Part shown: positions 8,816-17,198 of the stretch, piece after piece | Numbering within the stretch: position 1 is the stretch's first letter | How the letters are laid out: the number at the start of each line of letters is the position of its first letter | NCBI GenBank assembly: GCA_025358925.1 | Contig: JANYHT010000039.1 | Span: 331,126 to 395,125 of the forward strand | Source of the DNA: Gemmatimonadaceae bacterium | GTDB taxonomy: Bacteria; Gemmatimonadota; Gemmatimonadetes; Gemmatimonadales; Gemmatimonadaceae | Length of the DNA stretch: 64,000 nucleotides | Direction: 5' to 3' | Notes under the pieces: generated by a model | Databases searched by the model: none | What the model was told of the DNA's origin: nothing | What the model saw: only the letters and a program-made list of their open reading frames with translations | Position numbers and translations under genes: made by a program

Positions 8816-10204
8816 TCATGATGTGGGTCGATGAAACCCGAATTCGCGGATTTTTCGATAGAGGGTCTTTGGCGAAATACCAAGCATGTCGGCCGCACGT
8901 CCTTGATGCCATCCACTGCGCTCCAGCACGTCGGCAATGTGACGGCGCTCAAGTTCAAGCAGTGTCAGGGTGACCGACGGCGTCGCGCGTGCCCCAGCGC
9001 CAACATCCGCACCGAGCGGCAAGTCATGCGCGCTGACGTGTCCGTCAATGGCTAAGAGCACGGCACGCTCGATGACATTGCGCAACTCTCGCACATTGCC
9101 TGGCCACCGATATCGCTCAAGGGTGGACAACGCATCCGTGCTTAACGTTGGTGCCTGCACGCCACCAAACTGCGTTAGGAAGTGTTGCGCGAGTAGCGGC
9201 ACATCCACGAGTCGTTCACGCAACGGCGGAAGCGCGACGCGGATGGTGTTAATGCGATGCAGCAGATCCTCGCGAAAGGCGCCGGAGGCTGCCATGCGTG
9301 AAAGATCCTGCGTGGTTGATGATACGACGCGCACATTCACCTGCACTTTTTGTGTGCCACCCACGCGATAAAAACTGCCCGTCTCTAACGCGCGGAGCAA
9401 TTTGCCCTGCAGTTTCAAGTCCAAGTCGCCAATGTTGTCGAGATACAACGTGCCGCCGCCAGCAAGCTCGATGATGCCGACCTTGCGTTGGTCCGCACCA
9501 GGGAACGCGCCCTTCTCGACGCCAAAAAGTTCAGTCTCCAACAAACCATCGGCGATCGCCGCGCAATTCAGGTCGACAAATGGTCCATCCGGATGGCCGC
9601 CATGTTCGTGCAGCATGCGTGCGATGAGATCTTTGCCAGTTCCCGAATCACCCATCACCAGTACCGGCGAACCACTCGGCGCGACGCGTTCGATCAGCGA
9701 CAGCACGGCACCGAGCGGTGCGTAGTGGGTGAGAAATCGAGGCGAGGCGGCTGCACGCTTCAGTCGTGAGTGCAGCAGCGCGTTATCGCGCGTCAGAATG
9801 CGCTTCTCCCATGCCCGGCGCACCAGCGCGTCAATCTCCGCCATACGATACGGTTTCGACAGAAAATCATACGCGCCAAGTTTGAGCGCGGTGATTGCCG
9901 TTTCGATCGTTCCGTTCCCGGTAATCACAATAATTTCTGGGGGCATTGGCTGTTCGCGTACCAAGCGGAGCACTTCTAGGCCATCCAGCTCGGGCATCAC
10001 GATGTCCAAGAGTGCGACATCAAATGCTTCGGCGATCAGCAAGTCGAGCGCAGCGCGACCGTTCCGCACCATCGTGACCGCAAAGCCGCGCGCGGTCATG
10101 AAGTGTTCGAGAATCATGCCAAGATTTGCTTCGTCTTCGGCGATGAGCACGCGAATCGGACGCGTGGTATCACTCCCGCGCGAAGGTGTCAGCGTCTCGG
10201 TCAC
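8816..10204 (-). CDS. NtrC-type response regulator with altered AAA+ signature residues
   Basis: 462 residues from a GTG start that overlaps the kinase stop as GTGA. Receiver: Asp24, phospho-acceptor Asp67, Lys117. AAA+ domain: Walker A GDSGTGKD (185-192) intact; arginine finger region FREDLLHR (310-317) intact; sensor II region WPGNVREL intact. Three signature spots differ from the family: the sigma54-contact loop is GAFPGA (232-237) instead of GAFTGA, Walker B reads LYLDN with Asn257 where a catalytic Glu is usual, and sensor I has Thr298 in place of the usual Asn. A Fis-type helix-turn-helix lies at about 417-456. It probably binds DNA and ATP, but may not be a standard sigma54 activator. 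Confidence 0.93.
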   Translation of the reverse strand: MTETLTPSRGSDTTRPIRVLIAEDEANLGMILEHFMTARGFAVTMVRNGRAALDLLIAEAFDVALLDIVMPELDGLEVLRLVREQPMPPEIIVITGNGTIETAITALKLGAYDFLSKPYRMAEIDALVRRAWEKRILTRDNALLHSRLKRAAASPRFLTHYAPLGAVLSLIERVAPSGSPVLVMGDSGTGKDLIARMLHEHGGHPDGPFVDLNCAAIADGLLETELFGVEKGAFPGADQRKVGIIELAGGGTLYLDNIGDLDLKLQGKLLRALETGSFYRVGGTQKVQVNVRVVSSTTQDLSRMAASGAFREDLLHRINTIRVALPPLRERLVDVPLLAQHFLTQFGGVQAPTLSTDALSTLERYRWPGNVRELRNVIERAVLLAIDGHVSAHDLPLGADVGAGARATPSVTLTLLELERRHIADVLERSGWHQGRAADMLGISPKTLYRKIREFGFHRPTS

Positions 10205-11820
10205 GCGGACAACTTCTGTAGCGAGCGGAGCAAGGGCAACGACATCCGAAACGTGGCCCCGGTGGCGAGTCGTTCTTGGCCTAGTAGCTCTAACTGCCCA
10301 CCATGATCGTTGACGATGCTGTAACAGATGGCGAGACCAAGCCCAGTACCCTGACCGGGCGCTTTGGTCGTGAAGAACGGTTCAAACACTTTCGCATGAA
10401 GCGATCTCGGAATACCCGGCCCTTCATCCGAGACCTCCAACGCGGCCACACGCTGGCCGTCCTCACTGATCACTTGATGTGTACGGACAGTCACCCGCAT
10501 TCCCTCGGGTGTCGCGTCGAAGGCATTCATCGTGAGCGCGATGAGCACTTGCACTAACTGATCGGCGTCGGCGTCGACGAGCAGCGGCAACGTTTCTTCC
10601 AGCTCCGTCACCATTTTCACTCGCTTGTAACGCGGATGGTGCTGCAGAAGAAACAACCCTTGTCGAACAATGCCGTTCAGATCCAACGGCTCTCGTTGCG
10701 CAGCTTTCGGGCGTGAGAAATCGAGCAGTCCATTCACGATGCGTTTGCATCGTTGCACTTCAAGATCAATAATGCGAAGCAGTTCGTGTTGCGACGTACC
10801 CGATGCGGACGGACTAGGCGCTGTCACACTGGTGACGTCTTCTTGGAGAGAAAGCGACTCAGCACATGCGGCAATGGTTGCCAGCGGATTATTGATTTCG
10901 TGCATCACACCCGCCGCAAGTTGACCGAGCGCCGCCAACTTTTCTGACTGCGCCGTGCGATCGATGGCCGCCTTCCAATCCGTAATATCCTCGCCGATAG
11001 TAATCACGTGCGTCACGTCACCATCACCCATGCGCATAGGAATTTTCGAGATGCGATAGGAACGCAGATCACCGAACGCTTGGCTGTCCATTTGAAATTG
11101 CTGCAGGCGGCCCGATGCGAAGACTTCGTCAAACTCACGCTTGAGCAGTGCTGCGGGTTGGCGATGCAGCACGTCAAAAATCGTGCGCCCAATCGCATCG
11201 GTGCGTGAGACGCCTTGCAATCCTGTTTCCCGTTTGTGATTCCATGCATGAATACGATAATCGCGATCGACGACGTACAGCCCAACCGGCAACGAATCGA
11301 CGACGCATTCGATAAACGCGCGTTGCTCGACGATTTCGCGCATGCGCGCCGACAGTTGACTCTCGAGTTCACGCGTACGCGCGTCGCGGGCAACGACCAC
11401 AGCGAGTAAATCAGCAACGGTGGCAAGCAACCCACGCTCGTGTTCGGCGAGTGGTGCCGTTCGCTGAATGACCAGAGCGCCGAGACCCACTCCCGCCGAC
11501 TTGAGCGGTAATTCTGTGCGCGTCGAACGAACGATCCGTCGCGGCGGTCCTACGCCATCGTGCGTCCATGCCTGCCGAGACCCAGCAGTATCGCGTAACT
11601 CAATCGTGGTCTGGTCCGCCTCCAACATGGCGCGCAAGCGCTGTAACAGCGCGACGGCGCCGCTATCGGTATCCGAGGCTCTCGCCAACAGCGCAGCCAA
11701 TTCTGCGACCGCCTCAAGCGAGGCACCGGATGTCACGGGCGTAGGCGGAGGCGTGTGTTCACAGTCGGAAAGTAGGCGCAGCTCCGGCTTCGGACAAGCT
11801 GACCGATGCCGCAGCTGCAT
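10201..11820 (-). CDS. Soluble NtrB-like sensor histidine kinase (GAF and PAS)
   Basis: 540 residues from the ATG at 11820; a longer frame to 11985 would overlap the peroxiredoxin gene and has no domain in it. Order: GAF-like domain (about 30-145), a short coiled linker, PAS domain (about 165-280; SLPVGLYVVDRDYRIHAWN), HisKA with His307 in MHEINNPLAT, and HATPase with N box (MNAFDATPEG), DEGPGIP and GTGLGLAI. No membrane helix, so it senses a cytoplasmic signal. Partner is the NtrC-type regulator, whose start overlaps its stop by four bases. Confidence 0.92.
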   Translation of the reverse strand: MQLRHRSACPKPELRLLSDCEHTPPPTPVTSGASLEAVAELAALLARASDTDSGAVALLQRLRAMLEADQTTIELRDTAGSRQAWTHDGVGPPRRIVRSTRTELPLKSAGVGLGALVIQRTAPLAEHERGLLATVADLLAVVVARDARTRELESQLSARMREIVEQRAFIECVVDSLPVGLYVVDRDYRIHAWNHKRETGLQGVSRTDAIGRTIFDVLHRQPAALLKREFDEVFASGRLQQFQMDSQAFGDLRSYRISKIPMRMGDGDVTHVITIGEDITDWKAAIDRTAQSEKLAALGQLAAGVMHEINNPLATIAACAESLSLQEDVTSVTAPSPSASGTSQHELLRIIDLEVQRCKRIVNGLLDFSRPKAAQREPLDLNGIVRQGLFLLQHHPRYKRVKMVTELEETLPLLVDADADQLVQVLIALTMNAFDATPEGMRVTVRTHQVISEDGQRVAALEVSDEGPGIPRSLHAKVFEPFFTTKAPGQGTGLGLAICYSIVNDHGGQLELLGQERLATGATFRMSLPLLRSLQKLSA

Positions 11821-11851
11821 CGGTGCGGGGTTGCAATTGCGTTCCCTCTGC

Positions 11852-12337
11852 TTATGCGGCGGAGAGCGCCGTCGAGATAGCGGCCAAAATCTCAGCATTT
11901 TCACGACGCTGGCCCGGTGTTTCCTCAACGTGCGCCCAACGCACGATGCCCCGTTTGTCCAGTAAAAAGTATGCACGATTTGCAAAGAACGCGTCTTCGC
12001 GCAGCACGCCGAACGCGCGTGAGGCTTCGCGTTTGAAATCCGACAGCATCTCCACCTTGAGGCTGTATTTGTGCTTGAACTCTTTTAAGGTCGGAACCGA
12101 ATCCACACTGATGGGCAGGACATCGACGCCATGCCCGGTGAATGCGTCAAAGTCTTCGCTGAAAGCGCACACTTCGCTGGTGCACACGCTCGTGAACGCC
12201 ATCGGAAAGAAGGCAATGAGCACATTCGATTTTCCCTCGAATGCGGAGAGGGCGACGGTTCCGCCGGCCGTCGATGCGAGAGCAACGTCGGGCGCGTGGT
12301 CGCCGATTTGCGGCGTGCGAGTTGCAGTAGTAGTCAT
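11852..12337 (-). CDS. Peroxiredoxin (AhpC/TSA, AhpE/BCP-like)
   Basis: 161 residues. The peroxidatic cysteine is Cys52 in the motif PMAFTSVCTSE, with the Pro, Thr/Ser and Cys spacing of the family; Cys57 five residues later could act as resolving cysteine, as in the BCP group. It would reduce hydrogen peroxide or organic hydroperoxides in the cytoplasm with thioredoxin or a similar donor. It is 31 bp upstream of the NtrB-like kinase and may be co-transcribed with it, hinting at a redox-related role for that pair (inference). Divergent from the GGDEF-EAL gene across 187 bp. Confidence 0.93.
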   Translation of the reverse strand: MTTTATRTPQIGDHAPDVALASTAGGTVALSAFEGKSNVLIAFFPMAFTSVCTSEVCAFSEDFDAFTGHGVDVLPISVDSVPTLKEFKHKYSLKVEMLSDFKREASRAFGVLREDAFFANRAYFLLDKRGIVRWAHVEETPGQRRENAEILAAISTALSAA

Positions 12338-12524
12338 CAGATGAGGTCTGTGGTGAGCATCAGCAGGGCGAAAAGATCGGAATTGGTAATGACCGTCACA
12401 CGTAGGCGCTGTCGGAGCCTGAACATGTGCTCTTCATCACGGCAGCGACTATCACAGAATCAGCATGGTCTAGCGCGCGAAGAAAACCAAGATATCGTTG
12501 ACAGTCTTCCACACCTCTCCGTTC

Positions 12525-14393
12525 ATGTCTTCAGGTACACGTCGCTTGACCGCATCGCAACACGTAGTGGTCGACACTGATCGCGCGCTTCGCGTCCTCC
12601 TCGTTGATAACGATGCAGGAGAGGCGCAGCGTTCCGAGGAAGGTTTGCGCGCGCGATTCGGTGATCGGTTGGCCGTCGTGCACGTCGCTACCGTGGCGCA
12701 AGCGATCCGCAGTTTGATGGAAATGCCGTTCGACGCAGTCGTGCTTGAGTTGGCCGTCGGTGATGCGAGTGGCATGGCGACGCTGGCCGGCGTGCGCGGC
12801 GCGGCGCCAACCGTTCCCGTTGTGGTCTTTGCTCGTTCATTGGACGAGGCCCTTGCCCTACGCGCACTGCGCGCTGGTGCACAGGAATGTCTTGCTAAGG
12901 AAAATACGCCACCCGACGGACTCGCTCGCATGTTGGGTTATGCAATGGAACGTCAGCGTCGCTTGGCCACGCTTGAGGCCGCGCACAGCGATGCGGCGCA
13001 CCGGGCTACGCATGATCCGTTAACGGGGTTAGCAAACCGCGAATTGTTTCTCGCGCAACTAGAGCGCGCGCTCGCGTTCGGTGCTCGCTACGCGCGCAAG
13101 ACTGGCCTGCTCTTTGTCGATTTGGATGGGTTCAAGGAAATCAACGACACTTTAGGTCACGCGAAAGGCGACGTGCTTTTGCGCGGTGTGTCGAGTCGAC
13201 TGCTGCAGTGCGTGCGACGTTCGGATGCGGTGGCACGACTCGGTGGCGACGAATTTGTTGTCTTGTTACCCGACGTCACCAGCCGTCGCGATGTGGCGTA
13301 CGTACGCGATACCATTCTCGATTGTCTGCAAGCGCCCCTCGACCTTGGTGACGGCCAGTCGTTGGTTGTGGAAGCCAGCGTTGGTGCGGCGATGTCTCCC
13401 ATTGACGGCGTGAGCGCAGACGAACTCCTCGCGGCAGCCGATGCCGCGATGTATCGCGACAAGTTTGACCGTCGTGGCGCGCGCACCTCCACACCAACGC
13501 TCGGTGTGGCAGCGACGTCGCACGTCGGCGAGACCTTCGCGCCGAGCGCCGAACAATCGGTGCCGCAGCGTCGGGAATCTCGACTGCGTCTGGCGCTGGA
13601 CCATGGCGAGTTTGAGGTGCACTACCAGCCCATTTTGCACGTTATTTCGGAGCATCTCATCGCGGCGGAAGCCCTGCTCCGCTGGCGTGATCCCGATCAC
13701 GGACTCATGTCGCCCTCGTCGTTTTTGTCGCTTGCGGAAGACACTGGTTTAATCGTTCCCATTGGTGAGATGGTGTTGCGCGCTGCCTGCAGTGCCGTTG
13801 TGGGTTGGCGCACGCATGTCGGCGCGCGGGACATTCGAGTGTCGGTGAATCTCTCGGGTGTGCAGTTGCGTGAGAAAGGCTTTGATCGACGCCTGGCGGC
13901 GATTCTTAAAGAAACAGGCTGTCCGGGCGACGCCTTGGTGTTGGAGCTGAGCGAGAACAGCGCGTTGCAGGATGGCGATGGTACGATTGAGACGTTGCGC
14001 GACCTGAAGGCGCTTGGCCTACGCATCGTCGTTGACGACTTTGGCGTTGGTCGCACCTCCATGACATTTTTGCGCACCGCGCCCGTGGACGGCATCAAGA
14101 TTGACCGTCGCTTCATATCGCAGATGCTGGTTGACCAGCGTGATTTGGCCATTGTGGCGTCGCTTTCGTGGTTGGCACAAGGACTCAGTATCGCGCTGAT
14201 CGCGGAGGGCGTTGAAAGTGCGGAGCAATCGCAACGCTTGGTGCGCCTCCAGTGTTTTGAGCAGCAGGGTTTCTACTTCAGTGATGCGCTGCCTGAGAGC
14301 GGGTTGACGGCATTGCTGAACGCCACGCGTCTCACTGATCTCGACACGCGCTCGTGGCGGTCGGCGCGTGCCGTTGGTGCGGTCGGCGGATAA
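12525..14393 (+). CDS. Receiver-like/GGDEF/EAL cyclic di-GMP protein
   Basis: 622 residues from the ATG at 12525 (an upstream TTG at 12498 is in frame but weaker). Domain 1 (about 20-140) has a receiver fold: LLVDND at the start, but Glu75 where the phospho-acceptor Asp should be, so it is probably not phosphorylated. Domain 2: GGDEF motif at 240-244, preceded five residues earlier by RRSD (231-234), a product-inhibition I-site. Domain 3: EAL motif in AAEALLRW, NLSG, ELSEN, DDFGVG, KIDRRF and EGVES, so both cyclase and phosphodiesterase sites look intact. It would make or break down cyclic di-GMP in the cytoplasm. A bidirectional terminator follows. Confidence 0.95.
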   Translation: MSSGTRRLTASQHVVVDTDRALRVLLVDNDAGEAQRSEEGLRARFGDRLAVVHVATVAQAIRSLMEMPFDAVVLELAVGDASGMATLAGVRGAAPTVPVVVFARSLDEALALRALRAGAQECLAKENTPPDGLARMLGYAMERQRRLATLEAAHSDAAHRATHDPLTGLANRELFLAQLERALAFGARYARKTGLLFVDLDGFKEINDTLGHAKGDVLLRGVSSRLLQCVRRSDAVARLGGDEFVVLLPDVTSRRDVAYVRDTILDCLQAPLDLGDGQSLVVEASVGAAMSPIDGVSADELLAAADAAMYRDKFDRRGARTSTPTLGVAATSHVGETFAPSAEQSVPQRRESRLRLALDHGEFEVHYQPILHVISEHLIAAEALLRWRDPDHGLMSPSSFLSLAEDTGLIVPIGEMVLRAACSAVVGWRTHVGARDIRVSVNLSGVQLREKGFDRRLAAILKETGCPGDALVLELSENSALQDGDGTIETLRDLKALGLRIVVDDFGVGRTSMTFLRTAPVDGIKIDRRFISQMLVDQRDLAIVASLSWLAQGLSIALIAEGVESAEQSQRLVRLQCFEQQGFYFSDALPESGLTALLNATRLTDLDTRSWRSARAVGAVGG

Positions 14394-14438
14394 CGCAGCA
14401 TCGCAGGCCGCATTGCGAGCACCTCGCCTGCAAAACAA

Positions 14439-14468
14439 AAAGGCCGATGCATTTCTGCATCGGCCTTT
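14439..14468. terminator. Bidirectional intrinsic terminator
   Basis: Perfect 13-bp stem AAAGGCCGATGCA / TGCATCGGCCTTT around the loop TTTC, with T-rich flanks on both sides. It ends the GGDEF-EAL gene on the plus strand and the tRNA gene on the minus strand. Confidence 0.9.
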
Positions 14469-14481
14469 CGTGTTGGTGCAG

Positions 14482-14554
<73 letters not shown>

Positions 14555-14624
14555 GATGCTGCGCGCGGCCGTTGATTGAACGTCGGCGACGCGACAGCGA
14601 ACAGTAAATCTAATACCGGAAGTG

Positions 14625-15956
14625 CTACTCGTGCGCCGGTAATGGTTCCATCGTACGCGGATCGACCGGCACCTGCACCTCGTCTCGCGCTGGCGTCGTC
14701 ATCATGAACACCCGCATGACGGGGAATGCATTCATGAATCCTGTGTACGACAAGCCCCACAGTCCAAGCATGCCAATCGTTGTGCCGATCTCCCAGAAGC
14801 CGAACGGTAATGTTTTCGCATCGCCATAAATGGACGGGTAGATCTCGATGTACCTATGCAAATACAACCCGATGATGCTGCACACCGCGAACAACACAAA
14901 CGTCGGCAAATACATCTTGGCGGCCTTGGAAATCAGACCAAAGAACGGCAGCACGAAGATGAAAATCGGCACCAACACCGTCACCGTCTTCCAGACGCCG
15001 GTGAGCCGCAGGCGATAGAAAAACGTTTCTTCTGGCAAGTTGGCGTACCAGATCACCAAGTACTGACTGAAGCTGATGTAACCAAAGAATGCGGTAAACG
15101 CGAAACAGAGTTTGCCCAGATCCCACAGCTGATCCATGGAGACCACGTCGGTGGACGCGAGGTGATTGCGCCACCACATCGTGAGCAGCGACAGCACCAT
15201 AAGCATGTTGACCCACGCGCCCATGAACACAATCCACGCATACATGGTCTGTTGAAAATGCAGGCTAATCGTCATGGAGTAGTCCCACGCCATGACGCAC
15301 CACCCGAAAACGAAAACCATGCACACGGCAACGGCAAGCTTGCCCTGCGTTGAATGCTGCGAATGCAACTCGCGACGTTCGTCTCCAAAACCCGCACGCA
15401 TTTTCGCGCGAAGTCCGGCGGCCCATGTGGCGCCGTATTCCGGCAACACCGCCACGTCAAGGCGCACGGAATTGTACACGAACAACAGTTGCAGCACCGT
15501 CATCGTACCGAACAGCACAATGCCACGTAGAACGAAGAAACCCGGTGACAAATACAAGGCTTTTTCAGGCGACTCGATGACCTCGCGACCCGCCCACGTG
15601 AAGATGTGTTCGCGTCCCGGGAAGAGAATGAGTAGCAGCAGAATGAACGCCACGGGCATGAACGCGACGTAGCCTTCCGCGAACCGAATGATCGGACGTG
15701 ACCAACGCGCCGTCACAAGGCGATGCACCGCCGCGAAGGCGACACCCGCAGAAGAAATCGTGGTGAAGAACAACCAGTTGAAATGCAATGCATGCCACGC
15801 GCGCTCTTGCCCGCTAAAGACACCGACAAGGAACGTCGCAATGCCCACGATCGCGAACACGGCACTGACGAGCGTCACCGTGCGAGGAATCGGCTTGCCG
15901 ATCAGACGACGCGCAAACTCATCGCGCGTCGGATAGTGATGCTGAGCGCCGCTCAC
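14625..15956 (-). CDS. actF: Alternative complex III subunit ActF
   Basis: 443 residues, about ten hydrophobic helices, GTG start overlapping the actE stop as GTGA. ActF is an integral-membrane subunit of the quinol:electron acceptor oxidoreductase (alternative complex III), related in plan to but distinct from the NrfD-like ActC. Recognised by position as last gene of actABCDEF and by the tryptophan-rich helix pattern (AWHALHFNWLFFTTISSAGV, and the region FPGREHIFTWAGREVIESPEKALYLSPGFF before the next helix). After it comes tRNA-Ala, not cytochrome oxidase genes. Confidence 0.9.
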   Translation of the reverse strand: MSGAQHHYPTRDEFARRLIGKPIPRTVTLVSAVFAIVGIATFLVGVFSGQERAWHALHFNWLFFTTISSAGVAFAAVHRLVTARWSRPIIRFAEGYVAFMPVAFILLLLILFPGREHIFTWAGREVIESPEKALYLSPGFFVLRGIVLFGTMTVLQLLFVYNSVRLDVAVLPEYGATWAAGLRAKMRAGFGDERRELHSQHSTQGKLAVAVCMVFVFGWCVMAWDYSMTISLHFQQTMYAWIVFMGAWVNMLMVLSLLTMWWRNHLASTDVVSMDQLWDLGKLCFAFTAFFGYISFSQYLVIWYANLPEETFFYRLRLTGVWKTVTVLVPIFIFVLPFFGLISKAAKMYLPTFVLFAVCSIIGLYLHRYIEIYPSIYGDAKTLPFGFWEIGTTIGMLGLWGLSYTGFMNAFPVMRVFMMTTPARDEVQVPVDPRTMEPLPAHE

Positions 15957-16708
15957 TGCTGCTTCTCCTTGCCACCGCCCATCGTGGCGGAATTCACGCC
16001 GGACGAACCAGGCGTGAGCGTAATCGTCGGGTGCAAATATGGCACGGGCTTAGTCGGAGCGGTTTGTGATGGACCCGGCACGTTGGTCCCGTTCTGTCCG
16101 GGATATCCGGCGGGCGACGTGTCCGCCTTAAATGTGGTTTTGCCTTGCAACGTCCGCACATAGTTCACAACGTCCCACCGATCCGCTTCTTCGATGCGAT
16201 TGTAACTGGGCATCACACCGCGCCCATTGCGAATCATGCCGTAGATGTAGCCGTCGGTGAACCCAGACGCTCGTTCATTCATGAGCGAAATACCGGCCAT
16301 GCCATATTTCGTGGCGAGACCATTGCCCATGCCGTTCACGCCGTGACACACGGAACAATTGATCTGAAAGTTCTTCCGGCCGTTTTCGAGCGAGCGCTCG
16401 TCGACGGGTACCGGATTTGGCACAACCGAGAACGAATCGATGACACCCGGAAGCGGCGCATAGGAAATGGCGTAGGCCGCACTCGAAGTGCCTTGCATCG
16501 GCACGCTGAACTTGGGCTGCCCACGCGGCGGTGTCGTCGTATCAGCATCGTTCTGCGACAGCGGCTCCCACGGATCGATCTTCGGCTGGCGCTTGAAATC
16601 GGTGAACCACGTACAGGCACCAAATGCGATCGGCACCACGAGCACCGCCGACACGCGCATAACGCGCGCAGCCAACGCCTGCACACCTGACGAAAGATTA
16701 GGCTTCAC
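15953..16708 (-). CDS. actE: Alternative complex III subunit ActE, mono-haem lipoprotein cytochrome c
   Basis: 251 residues from a GTG at 16708, chosen because GAGGTG lies four bases upstream and the start overlaps the actD stop; an ATG at 16660 is the alternative. The N-terminus is a lipoprotein signal ending at Cys32 (IAFGAC). One haem c site CSVCH (Cys118, Cys121, His122) and a later GVMPSYN whose Met is the likely sixth ligand. It passes electrons out of alternative complex III on the periplasmic side. A proline/glycine-rich C-terminal tail follows the cytochrome domain. Confidence 0.9.
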   Translation of the reverse strand: MKPNLSSGVQALAARVMRVSAVLVVPIAFGACTWFTDFKRQPKIDPWEPLSQNDADTTTPPRGQPKFSVPMQGTSSAAYAISYAPLPGVIDSFSVVPNPVPVDERSLENGRKNFQINCSVCHGVNGMGNGLATKYGMAGISLMNERASGFTDGYIYGMIRNGRGVMPSYNRIEEADRWDVVNYVRTLQGKTTFKADTSPAGYPGQNGTNVPGPSQTAPTKPVPYLHPTITLTPGSSGVNSATMGGGKEKQQ

Positions 16709-17198
16709 GTCGCACCTCAACCGCGCCATGTTGGCGCAACAACGCCTCGGCTTGCGTCGCCTTTGATGCATCGCACGCCACGAAAATTCCAAAATCGCCA
16801 GCAGAGAATCGCACGTCGTAGCCTGACGTTGTGGTGAGACGCGGAATGCGCGAGTGGATAAACATGCCGGCCACCGTGGCGAGCGCACCGACAAGCACCA
16901 TCACTTCAAACCCGATAATGGTGTACGGAATCCACGAGGCAATCGCTTTTCCGCCGGTGACGAGCGGCCAGTATTCGGACGACCAGATGGCAATCCAGTA
17001 GCCGAACGTCACGCCCAGCAAACCACCGATGAGTGTATACCGTCGAACAACACTGTTCGGCCCATCGATCGCGTGCTCGAGCTCATGCCGAATCGTCGGC
17101 GAATACACCGTGATGTCGCCTAACCGCTTGACTTTGAGGTCTTCGATTGCGGCTACAGTCGTGTCGAGGTGATGAAACGCACCGAGGACGCCTTGCAT
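16698..17198 (-). CDS. actD: Alternative complex III subunit ActD (DUF3341)
   Basis: 166 residues. Short N-terminal soluble part (MQGVLGAFHHLDTTVAAIED), two membrane helices (about 50-72 and 85-115), and a soluble C-terminal part with alpha/beta pattern. ActD is a small membrane subunit of alternative complex III without cofactors. Its ATG shares a base with the actC stop, and its stop lies within the start of actE, so translation of the three is tightly coupled. Confidence 0.9.
   Translation of the reverse strand: MQGVLGAFHHLDTTVAAIEDLKVKRLGDITVYSPTIRHELEHAIDGPNSVVRRYTLIGGLLGVTFGYWIAIWSSEYWPLVTGGKAIASWIPYTIIGFEVMVLVGALATVAGMFIHSRIPRLTTTSGYDVRFSAGDFGIFVACDASKATQAEALLRQHGAVEVRREA

Noticed and set aside
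11821..11985. N-terminal extension of the NtrB-like kinase
   Set aside because: It overlaps the end of the peroxiredoxin gene in another frame and adds no domain; ATG 11820 fits the 31-bp gap.
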